Below are positions 9,422 to 18,238 of a DNA stretch of 64,000 nucleotides, piece after piece. The notes beneath the pieces are model-generated. The model had not been told where the DNA came from, did no database searches, and saw only the letters and a program-made list of their open reading frames with translations. The stretch comes from DTU064 sp045588245. Lineage in GTDB: Bacteria; Bacillota; Clostridia; Oscillospirales; CAG-272. Made by a program: the position numbers and the translations under genes. The stretch lies in contig JAZNDW010000001.1 in the NCBI GenBank assembly GCA_045588245.1, positions 1 to 64,000 on the forward strand. Direction: 5' to 3'. How positions within the stretch are numbered: the stretch's first letter is position 1; the number at the start of each line of letters is the position of its first letter.

Positions 9422-10537
9422 TCAGTCTTCTTTGCCGGAATTCCACTTGAGCCAGGCATTAATGAAGCCGTCAATATCGCCATCCATAACAGCCTGGATA
9501 TTGCCATCTTCGTAGCCTGTACGCGTATCCTTGGCGAGTGTATAGGGCATAAAAACGTAGGAACGTATCTGTGCTCCCCATTCGATATTCGTCTTGATTC
9601 CCTGGATGTCCTCGATCTTTTCAAGATGCTCGCGCTCCTTAATTTCCATAAGCTTTGCTTTAAGCATCTTAAGTGCGGTTTCTCTGTTCTGGATCTGGCT
9701 GCGTTCCGTCTGGCATCCAACAACTATTCCTGTGGGTTTGTGGACGATTCTGACGGCAGATTCGGTTTTGTTGACGTGCTGACCGCCCGCGCCGCTCGAT
9801 TTGTGTGTTGATACTTCGATATCGGATTCACTGATTTCAATGGAATTATCGTCAGTGAACTCAGGCATTACTTCAACAGAAGCAAACGACGTATGGCGTC
9901 TTCCGGAAGAATCGAAGGGAGAAACGCGAACAAGACGATGAACGCCGTTTTCACTCTTGAGGTAACCATAGGCGTTAAGTCCTTCGATCATGATAGTTGC
10001 GCTTTTGAGACCTGCTTCTTCTCCGTCAAGCCAGTCAATAAGCTTAACGTTATAGCCGTGACGCTCGCCCCAACGGGTGTACATACGGAAAAGCATAAGC
10101 GCCCAATCCTGAGCTTCCGTTCCGCCTGCGCCCGGATGGAAGGAGACGATAGCATTATTTGCGTCGTACTCACCCGAAAGAAGAACGGCTATTCTCATCT
10201 GCGATTCTTCTTTTTCGATAGCGGAAGCTTCGCTCGTGATCTCCTCGATCATTGACTCGTCATTTTCCTCGATCGCCATTTCGACCATCATGATAGCTTC
10301 CTCGAGTCTTGTTGCGAGGTTTTCGTATGCATCAGCTTTTCCTTTAAGCTGTTTGATCTCTTTTAATATTTTGCTTGAATTTTCGGCATCAGACCAGAAA
10401 TTTTCAGCATATGTCTGCGCTTCAAGCTCTTCTATTTTATTCTTAACTTCATCTATTCTGAGAGCAGAGCCAAGATCTGCAACAGGCTCTCTCATCGCCA
10501 AAAGCTTATATTTGGCATCTTCAAGTGCGATAATCAA
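9422..10537 (-). CDS. prfB: Peptide chain release factor 2
   Basis: RF2 recognises UGA and UAA stop codons and triggers peptide release. The protein has the peptidyl-hydrolase GGQ loop in KSSGAGGQHVNKTESAVRI. The stop-recognition tripeptide usually read as SPF is visible in VRVSPFDSSGRRHTSF. The preferred start is TTG at 10537, 9 nt after GGAGG (10547-10551); a TTG further upstream would overlap that site. This gives 371 residues, the usual RF2 length. The N-terminal REPVADLGSALRIDE region reads through in one frame, so the programmed +1 frameshift found in many prfB genes is absent. Confidence 0.95.
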   Translation of the reverse strand: MIIALEDAKYKLLAMREPVADLGSALRIDEVKNKIEELEAQTYAENFWSDAENSSKILKEIKQLKGKADAYENLATRLEEAIMMVEMAIEENDESMIEEITSEASAIEKEESQMRIAVLLSGEYDANNAIVSFHPGAGGTEAQDWALMLFRMYTRWGERHGYNVKLIDWLDGEEAGLKSATIMIEGLNAYGYLKSENGVHRLVRVSPFDSSGRRHTSFASVEVMPEFTDDNSIEISESDIEVSTHKSSGAGGQHVNKTESAVRIVHKPTGIVVGCQTERSQIQNRETALKMLKAKLMEIKEREHLEKIEDIQGIKTNIEWGAQIRSYVFMPYTLAKDTRTGYEDGNIQAVMDGDIDGFINAWLKWNSGKED

Positions 10538-10655
10538 CTTAAGTGTCCTCCACAAATATTACATTCACATTATTTTACCATAATCGTTGCGTTTTGTAAA
10601 GCATTCATTTTAATCTCTTTTTTCGGTATTGCCGTAAAAATATTTTTGTTACTTA

Positions 10656-10684
10656 TTGCGCTGTTGATTCCTTTATGATAATAT
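10656..10684 (+). promoter_or_regulatory. Candidate promoter of the GH127 gene
   Basis: TTGCGC (10656-10661) and TAATAT (10679-10684) are spaced 17 bp apart upstream of the GH127 start. Both boxes are imperfect, so this is a moderate call. Confidence 0.4.
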
Positions 10685-10740
10685 TGATTATAGGGTGAAT
10701 ATACCAAATCAATGCCATTTTATGAACGGAGAAATTAACC

Positions 10741-12681
10741 ATGAAAAATCTTAATATCCCCGACATCAAACAGATCAAAATTAATGAAGACAGCTTCTTT
10801 GGGCACTTCATGGATCTTGTAAGAGAACACGTTATTCCCTATCAGTGGGAAACGCTCAACGACCGTGTTGAAGGCGCCGCACCCAGCCATTGTATCGAAA
10901 ACTTCAGAATCGCCGCAGGTGAAGCTGAGGGTGAGTTTTATGGCTGTGTATTCCAGGACAGTGACCTTGCCAAGTGGCTTGAAGCCGTGGCATATTCACT
11001 TATGACAAAACCCGACCCCGAACTTGAAAAAGTAGCTGATGAAGCAATCGCACTTGTAGGCAGAGCTCAACAGCCCGACGGTTATCTCAATACGTATTAC
11101 ACAGTAAAAGAGCCCGGTCGCCGCTGGACAAACCTTCGTGACAATCACGAGCTTTATTGTGCAGGCCACATGATGGAAGCCGCAACCGCTTACTACTATG
11201 CAACAGGAAAGCGCGAGCTGCTCGACATTATGACACGTATGGCGCATCACATCGATACCGTTCTCGGTGCGGAAGAAGGAAAGCTTCACGGCTATCCCGG
11301 ACACGAGGAGATAGAGCTTGCTCTCGTTTCGATGTATCACGCGACGAAGGACCCCGTCATGCTGAAGCTCGCCAAGTATTTTATTGACGAACGTGCAAAA
11401 GAACCCAGATTCTTCGATATCGAAGCTGCAAAACGCGAATCGGAATTTCCCAATCGCAATCGCCGTAGAGGTAATTGGCGCGATCCCGGCGATTATGCTC
11501 AGTGGCATAAACCCGTTCGTGAGCAGGATGCGCTCGAAGGACACAGCGTTCGCGCACTTTACCTTGCTACCGGCATGGCTGACGTTGCACGCGAGACGGG
11601 TGACGAAACTCTTCTCACCGCCTGCAAGAATCTTTTTGAGAATCTTATTCATAAGAGAATGTACGTTACCGGCGGCGTCGGATCATCTCACGCAGGCGAA
11701 CGCTTCACTTTCGATTATGACCTGCCGAACGATACCGTTTATGCTGAAACATGTGCATCGATCGCACTTTGCTTCTTCATGAGAGCTATGCTTCAGATGG
11801 AGATAGATTCCAGATATGCTGACACACTTGAAACAGCTCTTTATAACACCTGCATCGCAGGTATGTCGCTTGACGGCAAAAACTTCTTCTACGTAAATCC
11901 GCTTGAAGTATGGCCTGAAGCAAGCAGACGTTCGCCCGAGCGCCGACACGTTCTTCCCGTTCGTCCGAAGTGGTTTGGCTGTGCATGCTGCCCTCCTAAC
12001 CTTGCCAGAATGATCACAAGCGTCGGCAAATATATGTTTACTATCGACGATAACCGCATTTACACGCATCTTTACGTTGCAGGCGAGTCCACTGTAACGA
12101 CAAGCAACGGTGACGTAACGCTAAAGATTGATACAAAATATCCGATTGACGGCGACGTGAAGATCACGGCTTCCAAAGGAGATTATGCAATTTGCCTACG
12201 TATTCCCGCATTCTCTGATAAACGCTATTCGATTGCCGTTAACGGTGAAACAATAACACCGATCGTCAAAAACGGATATGCCTTCATTGAAAGAAGCTGG
12301 ACTGACGGCGACACCGTTTCCCTCAAGCTTTACGTTGAGCCGCACAGAGTATACGCAAATTACCGCGTTCGCGAAGACGCCGGTAAGGTAGCGATAAGAC
12401 GCGGTCCTATCGTATACTGCCTTGAAGAAGCTGACAACAAAACGCCTCTTTTGGGCATAACTCTTCCACGCTCAGCTTCACTTTCTTCGCTTTACGTTCC
12501 CGAAAAGCTCGGAGGAATCGTTGAAATTTACGCAGAAGGAACGATCATTGTTGACGACGGAGACGATACTCTCCACCGTGAAACACCGCCTGCGACCGAA
12601 AAAACGCACCTCACGTTCGTTCCCTATTATACATGGGCAAATCGCGGTGAAGGTGAAATGACAGTATACGTAAGAGAATAA
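10741..12681 (+). CDS. GH127 (DUF1680) beta-L-arabinofuranosidase-type glycoside hydrolase
   Basis: Members of this family use a zinc-activated cysteine nucleophile to release beta-L-arabinofuranose from plant extensin or arabinan glycans. The 646-residue protein has no signal peptide, so it should act in the cytosol on imported oligosaccharides. The key residues line up with those known from HypBA1: Glu320 (acid/base candidate), Glu336 and Cys338 (YAETCAS), and Cys416-Cys417 in GCACCPPN. SD AACGGAGAA precedes the ATG. The gene stands alone between a promoter and a strong terminator. The solute-binding lipoprotein just downstream, on the opposite strand, is the only nearby transport gene. The exact sugar is uncertain because GH127 also contains other specificities. 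Confidence 0.88.
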   Translation: MKNLNIPDIKQIKINEDSFFGHFMDLVREHVIPYQWETLNDRVEGAAPSHCIENFRIAAGEAEGEFYGCVFQDSDLAKWLEAVAYSLMTKPDPELEKVADEAIALVGRAQQPDGYLNTYYTVKEPGRRWTNLRDNHELYCAGHMMEAATAYYYATGKRELLDIMTRMAHHIDTVLGAEEGKLHGYPGHEEIELALVSMYHATKDPVMLKLAKYFIDERAKEPRFFDIEAAKRESEFPNRNRRRGNWRDPGDYAQWHKPVREQDALEGHSVRALYLATGMADVARETGDETLLTACKNLFENLIHKRMYVTGGVGSSHAGERFTFDYDLPNDTVYAETCASIALCFFMRAMLQMEIDSRYADTLETALYNTCIAGMSLDGKNFFYVNPLEVWPEASRRSPERRHVLPVRPKWFGCACCPPNLARMITSVGKYMFTIDDNRIYTHLYVAGESTVTTSNGDVTLKIDTKYPIDGDVKITASKGDYAICLRIPAFSDKRYSIAVNGETITPIVKNGYAFIERSWTDGDTVSLKLYVEPHRVYANYRVREDAGKVAIRRGPIVYCLEEADNKTPLLGITLPRSASLSSLYVPEKLGGIVEIYAEGTIIVDDGDDTLHRETPPATEKTHLTFVPYYTWANRGEGEMTVYVRE

Positions 12682-12700
12682 CTGTTATATGATTAATAAA

Positions 12701-12735
12701 GAACAGCCCCTACTTCAAGGGGCTGTTCTTTTTTT
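12701..12735 (+). terminator. Intrinsic terminator of the GH127 gene
   Basis: GAACAGCCCC (12701-12710) and GGGGCTGTTC (12719-12728) form a 10-bp stem with an 8-nt loop, followed by T7. Confidence 0.95.
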
Positions 12736-12742
12736 GTAAAAT

Positions 12743-12780
12743 AAGTACGGGAAACATATCGTTTCCCGTACTTTTCTTTT
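12743..12780. terminator. Intrinsic terminator of the solute-binding protein gene
   Basis: A 13-bp inverted repeat (12743-12755 with 12761-12773) lies between the convergent GH127 and binding-protein genes. It has T-rich sequence on the plus side and a weaker T stretch on the minus side, so it probably serves both. Confidence 0.8.
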
Positions 12781-12808
12781 AATATTTAACTTTTGTAAAA
12801 GCTAATTA

Positions 12809-14284
12809 TCAACCAAGAGCGTCTTCAAGGTAATTGCTGATCTTCTTGTTGATCTGCTTTTTCTGAGCTGTCAAAGAAGACATGTTTCTGTTGTTAGCTG
12901 CAAACATACCTGCAAGAACACCGTCACGGATAATATCGCAGAACGTTGTATCGCCAAGGTCTGCTATACGGTTGTTGAAGATGATGTCAAGCATTGCCTG
13001 AGATTCCTCGTCACGAGCGATCTTGGACTGCAAAGACTGATCGTAGTAAGCGGGGATAACTTCGTTCGCGGAGAAGCAGTTATAGAGCTCAAGGAAAGCA
13101 CCTGTGAGAGCTGTATCCTTACAGTTGTTGGGAACTATAAGGGAGAAGAAGTAAGAAACTCTTGAGTGGTACTGATCCTGGTCTTTATCCCACTTCGGAT
13201 AAGGAACGATACCGAAGTCGGTCTCCATGTTACGGAGAGAAGGAACGTAGTTGAAGGAACAGTCAAGGAAGAGAGCCTGGTTCTGAGAGAACATTGTGAT
13301 ACATTCTGCAGGAACGTCTCCGCCGCCGGTGTAGCTGGAATACCAGTTTTCCTCATCCCACATCAGTTCAAATGTGCGAACGAGTACATCATAGAATTTT
13401 TCGTCTTCAAAGTTAAGAACGGGATAATCGTCTTCGTCTTTTTCAACGGAAAGAACGTCAGAAGCTACAAGGAAGTGCGGGAGTACCATGCGGTTATCTG
13501 CAAGATAACCAAACGTATCGCTGCCGTCTTTGGCGCCGTTGCCGTTTTCATCGAAATAGGAGTTCGACATAACCTCGGACATTTTATCGATCGTCCATTC
13601 GCCGCTATCAACAAGATCATAAAGATTCGGCAGTCTTCTTTCTTCGAAGAGTTTCTTCGAGAACAGGAGAGTGAACATAAAGTCGTAAACGTTAAGGTCA
13701 CCTGCGCCGACAGCTATATACTGCTGACCGAGAAGCGTGAGACCGGGGTTAAGGTCCTGAGCCCAATAGCCCTTTGTGAGATCAACGTGTTCAAGCTCGT
13801 CGAATCTGTAGATATTACCGTTGCCCCATGCTGCGATAGATTCAATACATCTTACGTTAAAAAGATAGTATGTATTGTCACCTGCGTTAACGAGCGTATC
13901 AACCGATGTATATCCGGAAGAATAGTAGTCGATGTCAACAACGTCAACAAGATCGATACCCATGTGCTGTTCAATGTATGCAGTACGATAATATACGGAC
14001 AGGTCAACGGGGTCGTCAGTGATTTCTTCAAAGTCAAGCTGCATTCTTGCTTCACCGAGTTCAACGGTTCTTACAGAAAATTCGGTTCCGCTCCACTGCT
14101 GCATTTCTGCTTCTGTCAGATTAGTATAGTATTTGCCGTCCTCAGCGGTGCCGTCGTCGGTGCCGGCAGAATCGCTTCCAGCTGCATCGTTGGAATCCTC
14201 AGGATTGTCGGGAGATTCCGTACAAGCGATCATGGAAACAAACACCATGGAAATAACGAGAAGAAGCGCGAGTAATCTTTTCAT
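12809..14284 (-). CDS. ABC-type extracellular solute-binding lipoprotein (family 1-like)
   Basis: The N-terminus is a lipoprotein signal peptide with lipobox SMIAC, so the mature protein should be anchored to the outer face of the membrane. The remainder (about 470 residues) resembles the large sugar-binding proteins of carbohydrate ABC importers, including an ENGNGAKDGSDTFGYLADN segment typical of family-1 binding proteins in Clostridia. An acidic Asp/Ser linker follows the lipobox. No permease or ATPase gene lies next to it, so it is an orphan receptor here. The start ATG has a clear AAGGAGG site. The ligand is unknown; a plant-derived oligosaccharide is a guess from the GH127 neighbour. 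Confidence 0.82.
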   Translation of the reverse strand: MKRLLALLLVISMVFVSMIACTESPDNPEDSNDAAGSDSAGTDDGTAEDGKYYTNLTEAEMQQWSGTEFSVRTVELGEARMQLDFEEITDDPVDLSVYYRTAYIEQHMGIDLVDVVDIDYYSSGYTSVDTLVNAGDNTYYLFNVRCIESIAAWGNGNIYRFDELEHVDLTKGYWAQDLNPGLTLLGQQYIAVGAGDLNVYDFMFTLLFSKKLFEERRLPNLYDLVDSGEWTIDKMSEVMSNSYFDENGNGAKDGSDTFGYLADNRMVLPHFLVASDVLSVEKDEDDYPVLNFEDEKFYDVLVRTFELMWDEENWYSSYTGGGDVPAECITMFSQNQALFLDCSFNYVPSLRNMETDFGIVPYPKWDKDQDQYHSRVSYFFSLIVPNNCKDTALTGAFLELYNCFSANEVIPAYYDQSLQSKIARDEESQAMLDIIFNNRIADLGDTTFCDIIRDGVLAGMFAANNRNMSSLTAQKKQINKKISNYLEDALG

Positions 14285-14300
14285 TGTTTTTCCTCCTTCA

Positions 14301-14358
14301 AAAATGACATTGCATCATTTTATATATAATATTATAACACATTAAATCGAAATTTCAA
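14301..14358 (-). promoter_or_regulatory. Promoter and inverted repeat upstream of the solute-binding protein
   Basis: On the minus strand TTGAAA (14353-14358) and TATAAT (14331-14336) are spaced 16 bp. Just before the ribosome-binding site is a 7-bp inverted repeat, AAAATGA (14301-14307) and TCATTTT (14315-14321), which could be an operator in the leader. Confidence 0.5.
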
Positions 14359-14435
14359 ACTATTTTTCATCGTTCGAAATGTTTTGTATACATTCACAAA
14401 ATATTAAATAGTTTATTGTGTAATACAACCAAAAA

Positions 14436-14479
14436 AAGATCGCTTTCCGTAATTGTGTATCAACTCGGAAAGCGATCTT
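14436..14479 (-). terminator. Intrinsic terminator of the parvulin gene
   Basis: A 14-bp stem (14436-14449 with 14466-14479) is followed on the minus strand by a run of seven T. Confidence 0.9.
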
Positions 14480-14492
14480 ACTCGATTAATTA

Positions 14493-16046
14493 TCAGTTGA
14501 TGTCGGGAATGTTGTTAGCAGCCTTGGTATCAACGTTTGCTTTATATGTTTCGGTCAGTTCTTCGGAAAGCTTTGTATAAGCTTCGTTAAGCAATGTGTC
14601 ATAAACTTCCGCTGCCCAAGCTTCTCTGCCCTCGCCTGAATAGAACATGATGTGGTAGCCGTAAGAATCGGTGTAAACGATCTCGACGTCGCCCGCCTGT
14701 CTCTTTTCATCATAGGACCAATCTTCAAATTCTTCGACCATTTCGCCCTTTGCCACGTCTTCGTAAAGACCGCCGGTGTAAACGGATCCGGTGTCAGCGG
14801 AATACTTGGAAGCAAGTGCACCAAATGCTTCTTCAGTCTTGTCGCCTTTGTTGAATTCAGCGAGAACCTTTTCTGCTGCTGCAAGGCAGGCTTCCTTGTT
14901 TTCGTAATCGGATTCAAGGAAGAGAATGTGGCGAATGTTGTGCGTCTTATACTCTTCGCGAGCCTTTGCGGATGTTAGCATGTATACGGTATAAGTACCG
15001 CTATTGTTGCCGATCACTTTGGTGTCGCCGACCTTTGTGTCATCGTTGAAGAGCCATTTGCTGTATTCGGAGTTTTCAACGAAAGATTCACCCTCATAGT
15101 TGCAAGCAGCAACTTCCTTAAGGATGTCAGAAACGGTCGTCTTGTTAGAGCCGTCGCGCTTGTGAAGGTCAGTGAGGAAATCGTTGAGAAGCTTATCGAA
15201 TTCATCGGCATCTTTAGCTTTTGCGATCGCATTTGCGTATTTTTCAGCGTCTGCATAAGCCGCAGCCTTCTGTTCTTCGGTAAATCCGGACTCAAGGATA
15301 GGCTTTACGGAATAAGCTTTGTAGGAAACACGGAGATAATCGTTTTCCTTGCTTTCAAAATGCTCTGTGATATCAGCGTCGGAAATATCAATACCGTCTA
15401 TCTGGTAATAATAGTACTTGGTGGAAAGATAGTAAAGTTCGAGTGCGTCACGAACGTCGCTTTCCTTAACGCCAAGTCCGTAATATTCGGAAAGATAGTC
15501 TTCAAAATCCATTTCAATAGCTTCTGCATCTGCTTTGAGCGCGTCGATCTCTTTTTCTACGTGAGCCTTATCGGTATCGTCAAGCTCAAGTCCCGCAGCC
15601 TTCGCGCCTTCGCATGAAATGAGAATGCTGGACGCATTGCTGAGCGCTGCATTGAGGAAATAGTCATACCAGGACATTTCATCACTGTAAGCTTGTGCTT
15701 TGAGCGAAGCGGAAGTATTCAGTCCGAAATAGCTTGAATAGTAATCGAAATACGACTTCTGCATATAGAAATTGTCTGCAAAGAAGTATGAGATCATTGC
15801 GTTATTCATTTCAAAGTTTTCTGTAGAAACGGAAACGCGGCCTCTTAAGTAGTCACCCGTCTTCTTAACGGAGAGAACTATAAGGCATACTGTTGTTACA
15901 ATAATCGCAACAACAAGTATAACAGCGATAACGGCGACCGTTATCTTAACGTTTTCTTTTTTTTCTGCGCGGCGTTTAGCTTCAGCTTCTGCGCGGCGCT
16001 GTTCTTCGAGCTGGCGGTTAAGCTTAGCTCTTTTTGCTTTTCCCAT
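14493..16046 (-). CDS. Membrane-anchored parvulin-type peptidyl-prolyl isomerase (PrsA/SurA-like)
   Basis: The protein has a strongly charged cytoplasmic N-terminus, one membrane segment near residues 34-60 and a long extracellular part. There is no lipobox, so unlike Bacillus PrsA it is probably a signal-anchored protein. The parvulin domain lies near residues 365-475 (HNIRHILFLES, then a central GG at YTGGLYED and YGYHIMFYSGEG). Residues before it form a helical chaperone region. Such proteins help secreted and cell-wall proteins fold after export; in this genome the pilus proteins would be plausible clients. SD AGGAG precedes ATG 16046. It appears to be transcribed alone. Confidence 0.85.
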   Translation of the reverse strand: MGKAKRAKLNRQLEEQRRAEAEAKRRAEKKENVKITVAVIAVILVVAIIVTTVCLIVLSVKKTGDYLRGRVSVSTENFEMNNAMISYFFADNFYMQKSYFDYYSSYFGLNTSASLKAQAYSDEMSWYDYFLNAALSNASSILISCEGAKAAGLELDDTDKAHVEKEIDALKADAEAIEMDFEDYLSEYYGLGVKESDVRDALELYYLSTKYYYYQIDGIDISDADITEHFESKENDYLRVSYKAYSVKPILESGFTEEQKAAAYADAEKYANAIAKAKDADEFDKLLNDFLTDLHKRDGSNKTTVSDILKEVAACNYEGESFVENSEYSKWLFNDDTKVGDTKVIGNNSGTYTVYMLTSAKAREEYKTHNIRHILFLESDYENKEACLAAAEKVLAEFNKGDKTEEAFGALASKYSADTGSVYTGGLYEDVAKGEMVEEFEDWSYDEKRQAGDVEIVYTDSYGYHIMFYSGEGREAWAAEVYDTLLNEAYTKLSEELTETYKANVDTKAANNIPDIN

Positions 16047-16081
16047 GATATAACTCCTAATTATAATATGAAATACGAGCT

Positions 16082-16111
16082 AAAAGCCGGACAACAATGC
16101 GTCCGGCTTTT
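16082..16111. terminator. Terminator of the cmk-plsC-ispH operon
   Basis: AAAAGCCGGAC (16082-16092) and GTCCGGCTTTT (16101-16111) form an 11-bp stem downstream of ispH-S1; the T run is short. Confidence 0.75.
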
Positions 16112-16130
16112 ATTACCGATGTTGAATAGA

Positions 16131-18212
16131 TTATTCTTCGTCGCCGGTTTCGTCAGCGTAGATGCTTTCGTTGGGAGCGTCTGTGGAATAAACAACGCCG
16201 TCGCCGTAATCACCGTCTTCCTCTTCTTCTACTTCTTCAACTTCTTCAGCTGCAGGAGCAGTGAGGGCTTTGATGGAAAGGCTTACCTTCTTCTTTTCAT
16301 CGTTGATAGCGATGATCTTAGCATCAACTACCTGTCCGATTTCAAGAACGTCAGCGGGCTTGGAAATACGCTCTGTGCTGATCTCAGAAATGTGGATAAG
16401 GCCGTCCTGACCGGGAACGATTTCTGCGAATGCGCCGAATGTCGTGAAGTTCACGATCTTAACTGCTGCAACGTCGCCAACAGAATATGTGTGATTGAAA
16501 ACATACCAGGGGTTAGTTTCTTCGGTCTTGCAGCCAAGTTCAATTCTCTTGCGCTCGTGATCAAGAGCAAGGATGTAAACATCGATCTCGTCTCCGGAGG
16601 AAACGATGTCGGAAGGATGTCTTACGCGCTTCCAGGAAAGCTCGGTAAGATGTACCATGCCTTCGATGCCGGGTGCGATTTCTACGAATACACCGTAAAC
16701 TGTAAGGTTCTTAACCTTACCGTGGAATTTCTGACCAACCTCAGCAGTGGACCAGAATGCGTCCTCGCGTGCTTTTCTTTCAGCGCGAGCAACGTCGCGG
16801 ATGGAGCCGTACGCGCGCTTGGTGCGAGCGTTGACTTCCTTGAGTTTGACTCTCTGAGTCGTGCCGACGAGCGTATTGAGATCGCCGTCCTTCGGAACAC
16901 CGGAAAGAGCTGCGGGAACGAATACTCTTACGGAGTTGACGTTCATAACAACGCCACCCTTAACAGCTTCAATTACCTTACCCTCAACGATCGTGCCGTT
17001 TGCTTCGAGTTCCTGCATTGCATACCAGCTTGCGTCGGAATCAACGCGCTTCTTCGAAAGAGTCGCAATACCGTCGATATCACTGACCTTGATAACGAAA
17101 GCTTTTACTTCGTCGCCAACCTTAACAAGGTCAGCGAGCTTAGCTGTCGTATCATCGGTGAACTGATCGAGTGTGATAATGCCTGTAGCTTTAGCGCCGA
17201 GGTCAAGATGCACTTCGGTTCCGGTAACCGATGTAACAATGCCTGTTACGATATCTCCTGTATTTAAAGTTTTGAGCGACTGATCGAGCAGTTCCTCAAA
17301 TGATTGCATGGTTTCGAGTTCTGCCATTTTGTGAATTACCTCCTCAATTATCCCGTCGGGGGTCGATGCCCCGGCGGTTATTCCGATTTTATATGTACTC
17401 CCGAGAATCTCGGACGGAATATCATCTTTCGTTTCAATCATGTACGTATTCGGACAGTTCTTTTTGCAAATATCGTAAAGCTTCTTCGTGTTAGAGCTTT
17501 CCTTACCGCCGATTACGAGCATGACATCGGACATTGGAGCGAGTTTTGCTGCCTCTTTTTGTCTTTTGTCCGTAACATTACATATTGTATCAAAAATAAT
17601 TGCATTTGTACATAGTTTTTTTATTTTTTCATGACACTTTTTCCATTCATTTATGTTTTGTGTCGTTTGAGCAGCAACAACGACACGTTTATCATACCAT
17701 AATATGTCATTTAAGGAAGATATGTACTCGTCGAGTGCCTTCTCCGTTGGGAAAGCGTGGCTTTCACCTCTTGCCCAGCTTACTATTCCCTTCACTTCAG
17801 GGTGCTCTTTAGAGCCGATAAGAATGAATATTGTGTCTTCGTCAGTCTTTTCATCAGCGATCCTATGTACCTTTGAAACGAACGGACACGTGCAATCGAC
17901 AACATGAAAATTCGGGTTTGCTCGCTCGGAGCTTAAAAGAAGCTGTTCTTCTTCTTTTGTAATTCCGTGAGCACGTATTATAACAAATGCGGGGTTACTT
18001 TTGTTTGCGTATTCTGCGATCTTTTTTATATCATCTTTTCCGACTGTGATGACGCCGCGCGATTTAATATCGGAAAGATACTGCGGATTGTGAATAATGT
18101 CGCCGTATGTATAAATCGCACCCTCGTTTTTTTTAATGAGAGATTCAAGCGTATCCGTTGCCCGCTGGACACCAAAGCAGAAGCCTGCGGCTTCAGCTAC
18201 CGTGATCTTCAT
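16131..18212 (-). CDS. ispH: IspH fused to four S1 RNA-binding domains
   Basis: Residues 1 to about 285 are 4-hydroxy-3-methylbut-2-enyl diphosphate reductase, the [4Fe-4S] enzyme that ends the MEP isoprenoid pathway. The three cluster cysteines are visible in AGFCFGVQRA, VDCTCPFV and DTICNVTDKRQ, with the substrate His residues in IHNPQ and KEHPEV. The rest carries four S1 motifs (for example LNTGDIVTGIVTSVTG, NGTIVEGKVIEA, VGQKFHGKVKNL, VGDVAAVKIVNF) as in ribosomal protein S1, and an acidic tail. IspH-S1 fusions are known in Clostridia. ATG 18212 (MKITVAEAAGFC) fits the family better than an upstream TTG. It is the last gene of the operon. Confidence 0.95.
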   Translation of the reverse strand: MKITVAEAAGFCFGVQRATDTLESLIKKNEGAIYTYGDIIHNPQYLSDIKSRGVITVGKDDIKKIAEYANKSNPAFVIIRAHGITKEEEQLLLSSERANPNFHVVDCTCPFVSKVHRIADEKTDEDTIFILIGSKEHPEVKGIVSWARGESHAFPTEKALDEYISSLNDILWYDKRVVVAAQTTQNINEWKKCHEKIKKLCTNAIIFDTICNVTDKRQKEAAKLAPMSDVMLVIGGKESSNTKKLYDICKKNCPNTYMIETKDDIPSEILGSTYKIGITAGASTPDGIIEEVIHKMAELETMQSFEELLDQSLKTLNTGDIVTGIVTSVTGTEVHLDLGAKATGIITLDQFTDDTTAKLADLVKVGDEVKAFVIKVSDIDGIATLSKKRVDSDASWYAMQELEANGTIVEGKVIEAVKGGVVMNVNSVRVFVPAALSGVPKDGDLNTLVGTTQRVKLKEVNARTKRAYGSIRDVARAERKAREDAFWSTAEVGQKFHGKVKNLTVYGVFVEIAPGIEGMVHLTELSWKRVRHPSDIVSSGDEIDVYILALDHERKRIELGCKTEETNPWYVFNHTYSVGDVAAVKIVNFTTFGAFAEIVPGQDGLIHISEISTERISKPADVLEIGQVVDAKIIAINDEKKKVSLSIKALTAPAAEEVEEVEEEEDGDYGDGVVYSTDAPNESIYADETGDEE

Positions 18213-18238
18213 ATTGTTTGCGATTCCCTTCAATAATT

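Noticed and set aside
10420..10540. Possible RF2 frameshift site
   Set aside because: No in-frame TGA or CTTTGAC-type slippery sequence is seen; the frame reads through.
13166..14275. 369-codon plus-strand open frame opposite the solute-binding lipoprotein
   Set aside because: Mirror of a well-supported lipoprotein gene; no recognisable domain.
16068..17267. 399-codon plus-strand open frame opposite ispH-S1
   Set aside because: It is Cys/Phe/Val-rich with no domain, and lies wholly within a clear gene on the other strand; a shadow of codon bias.
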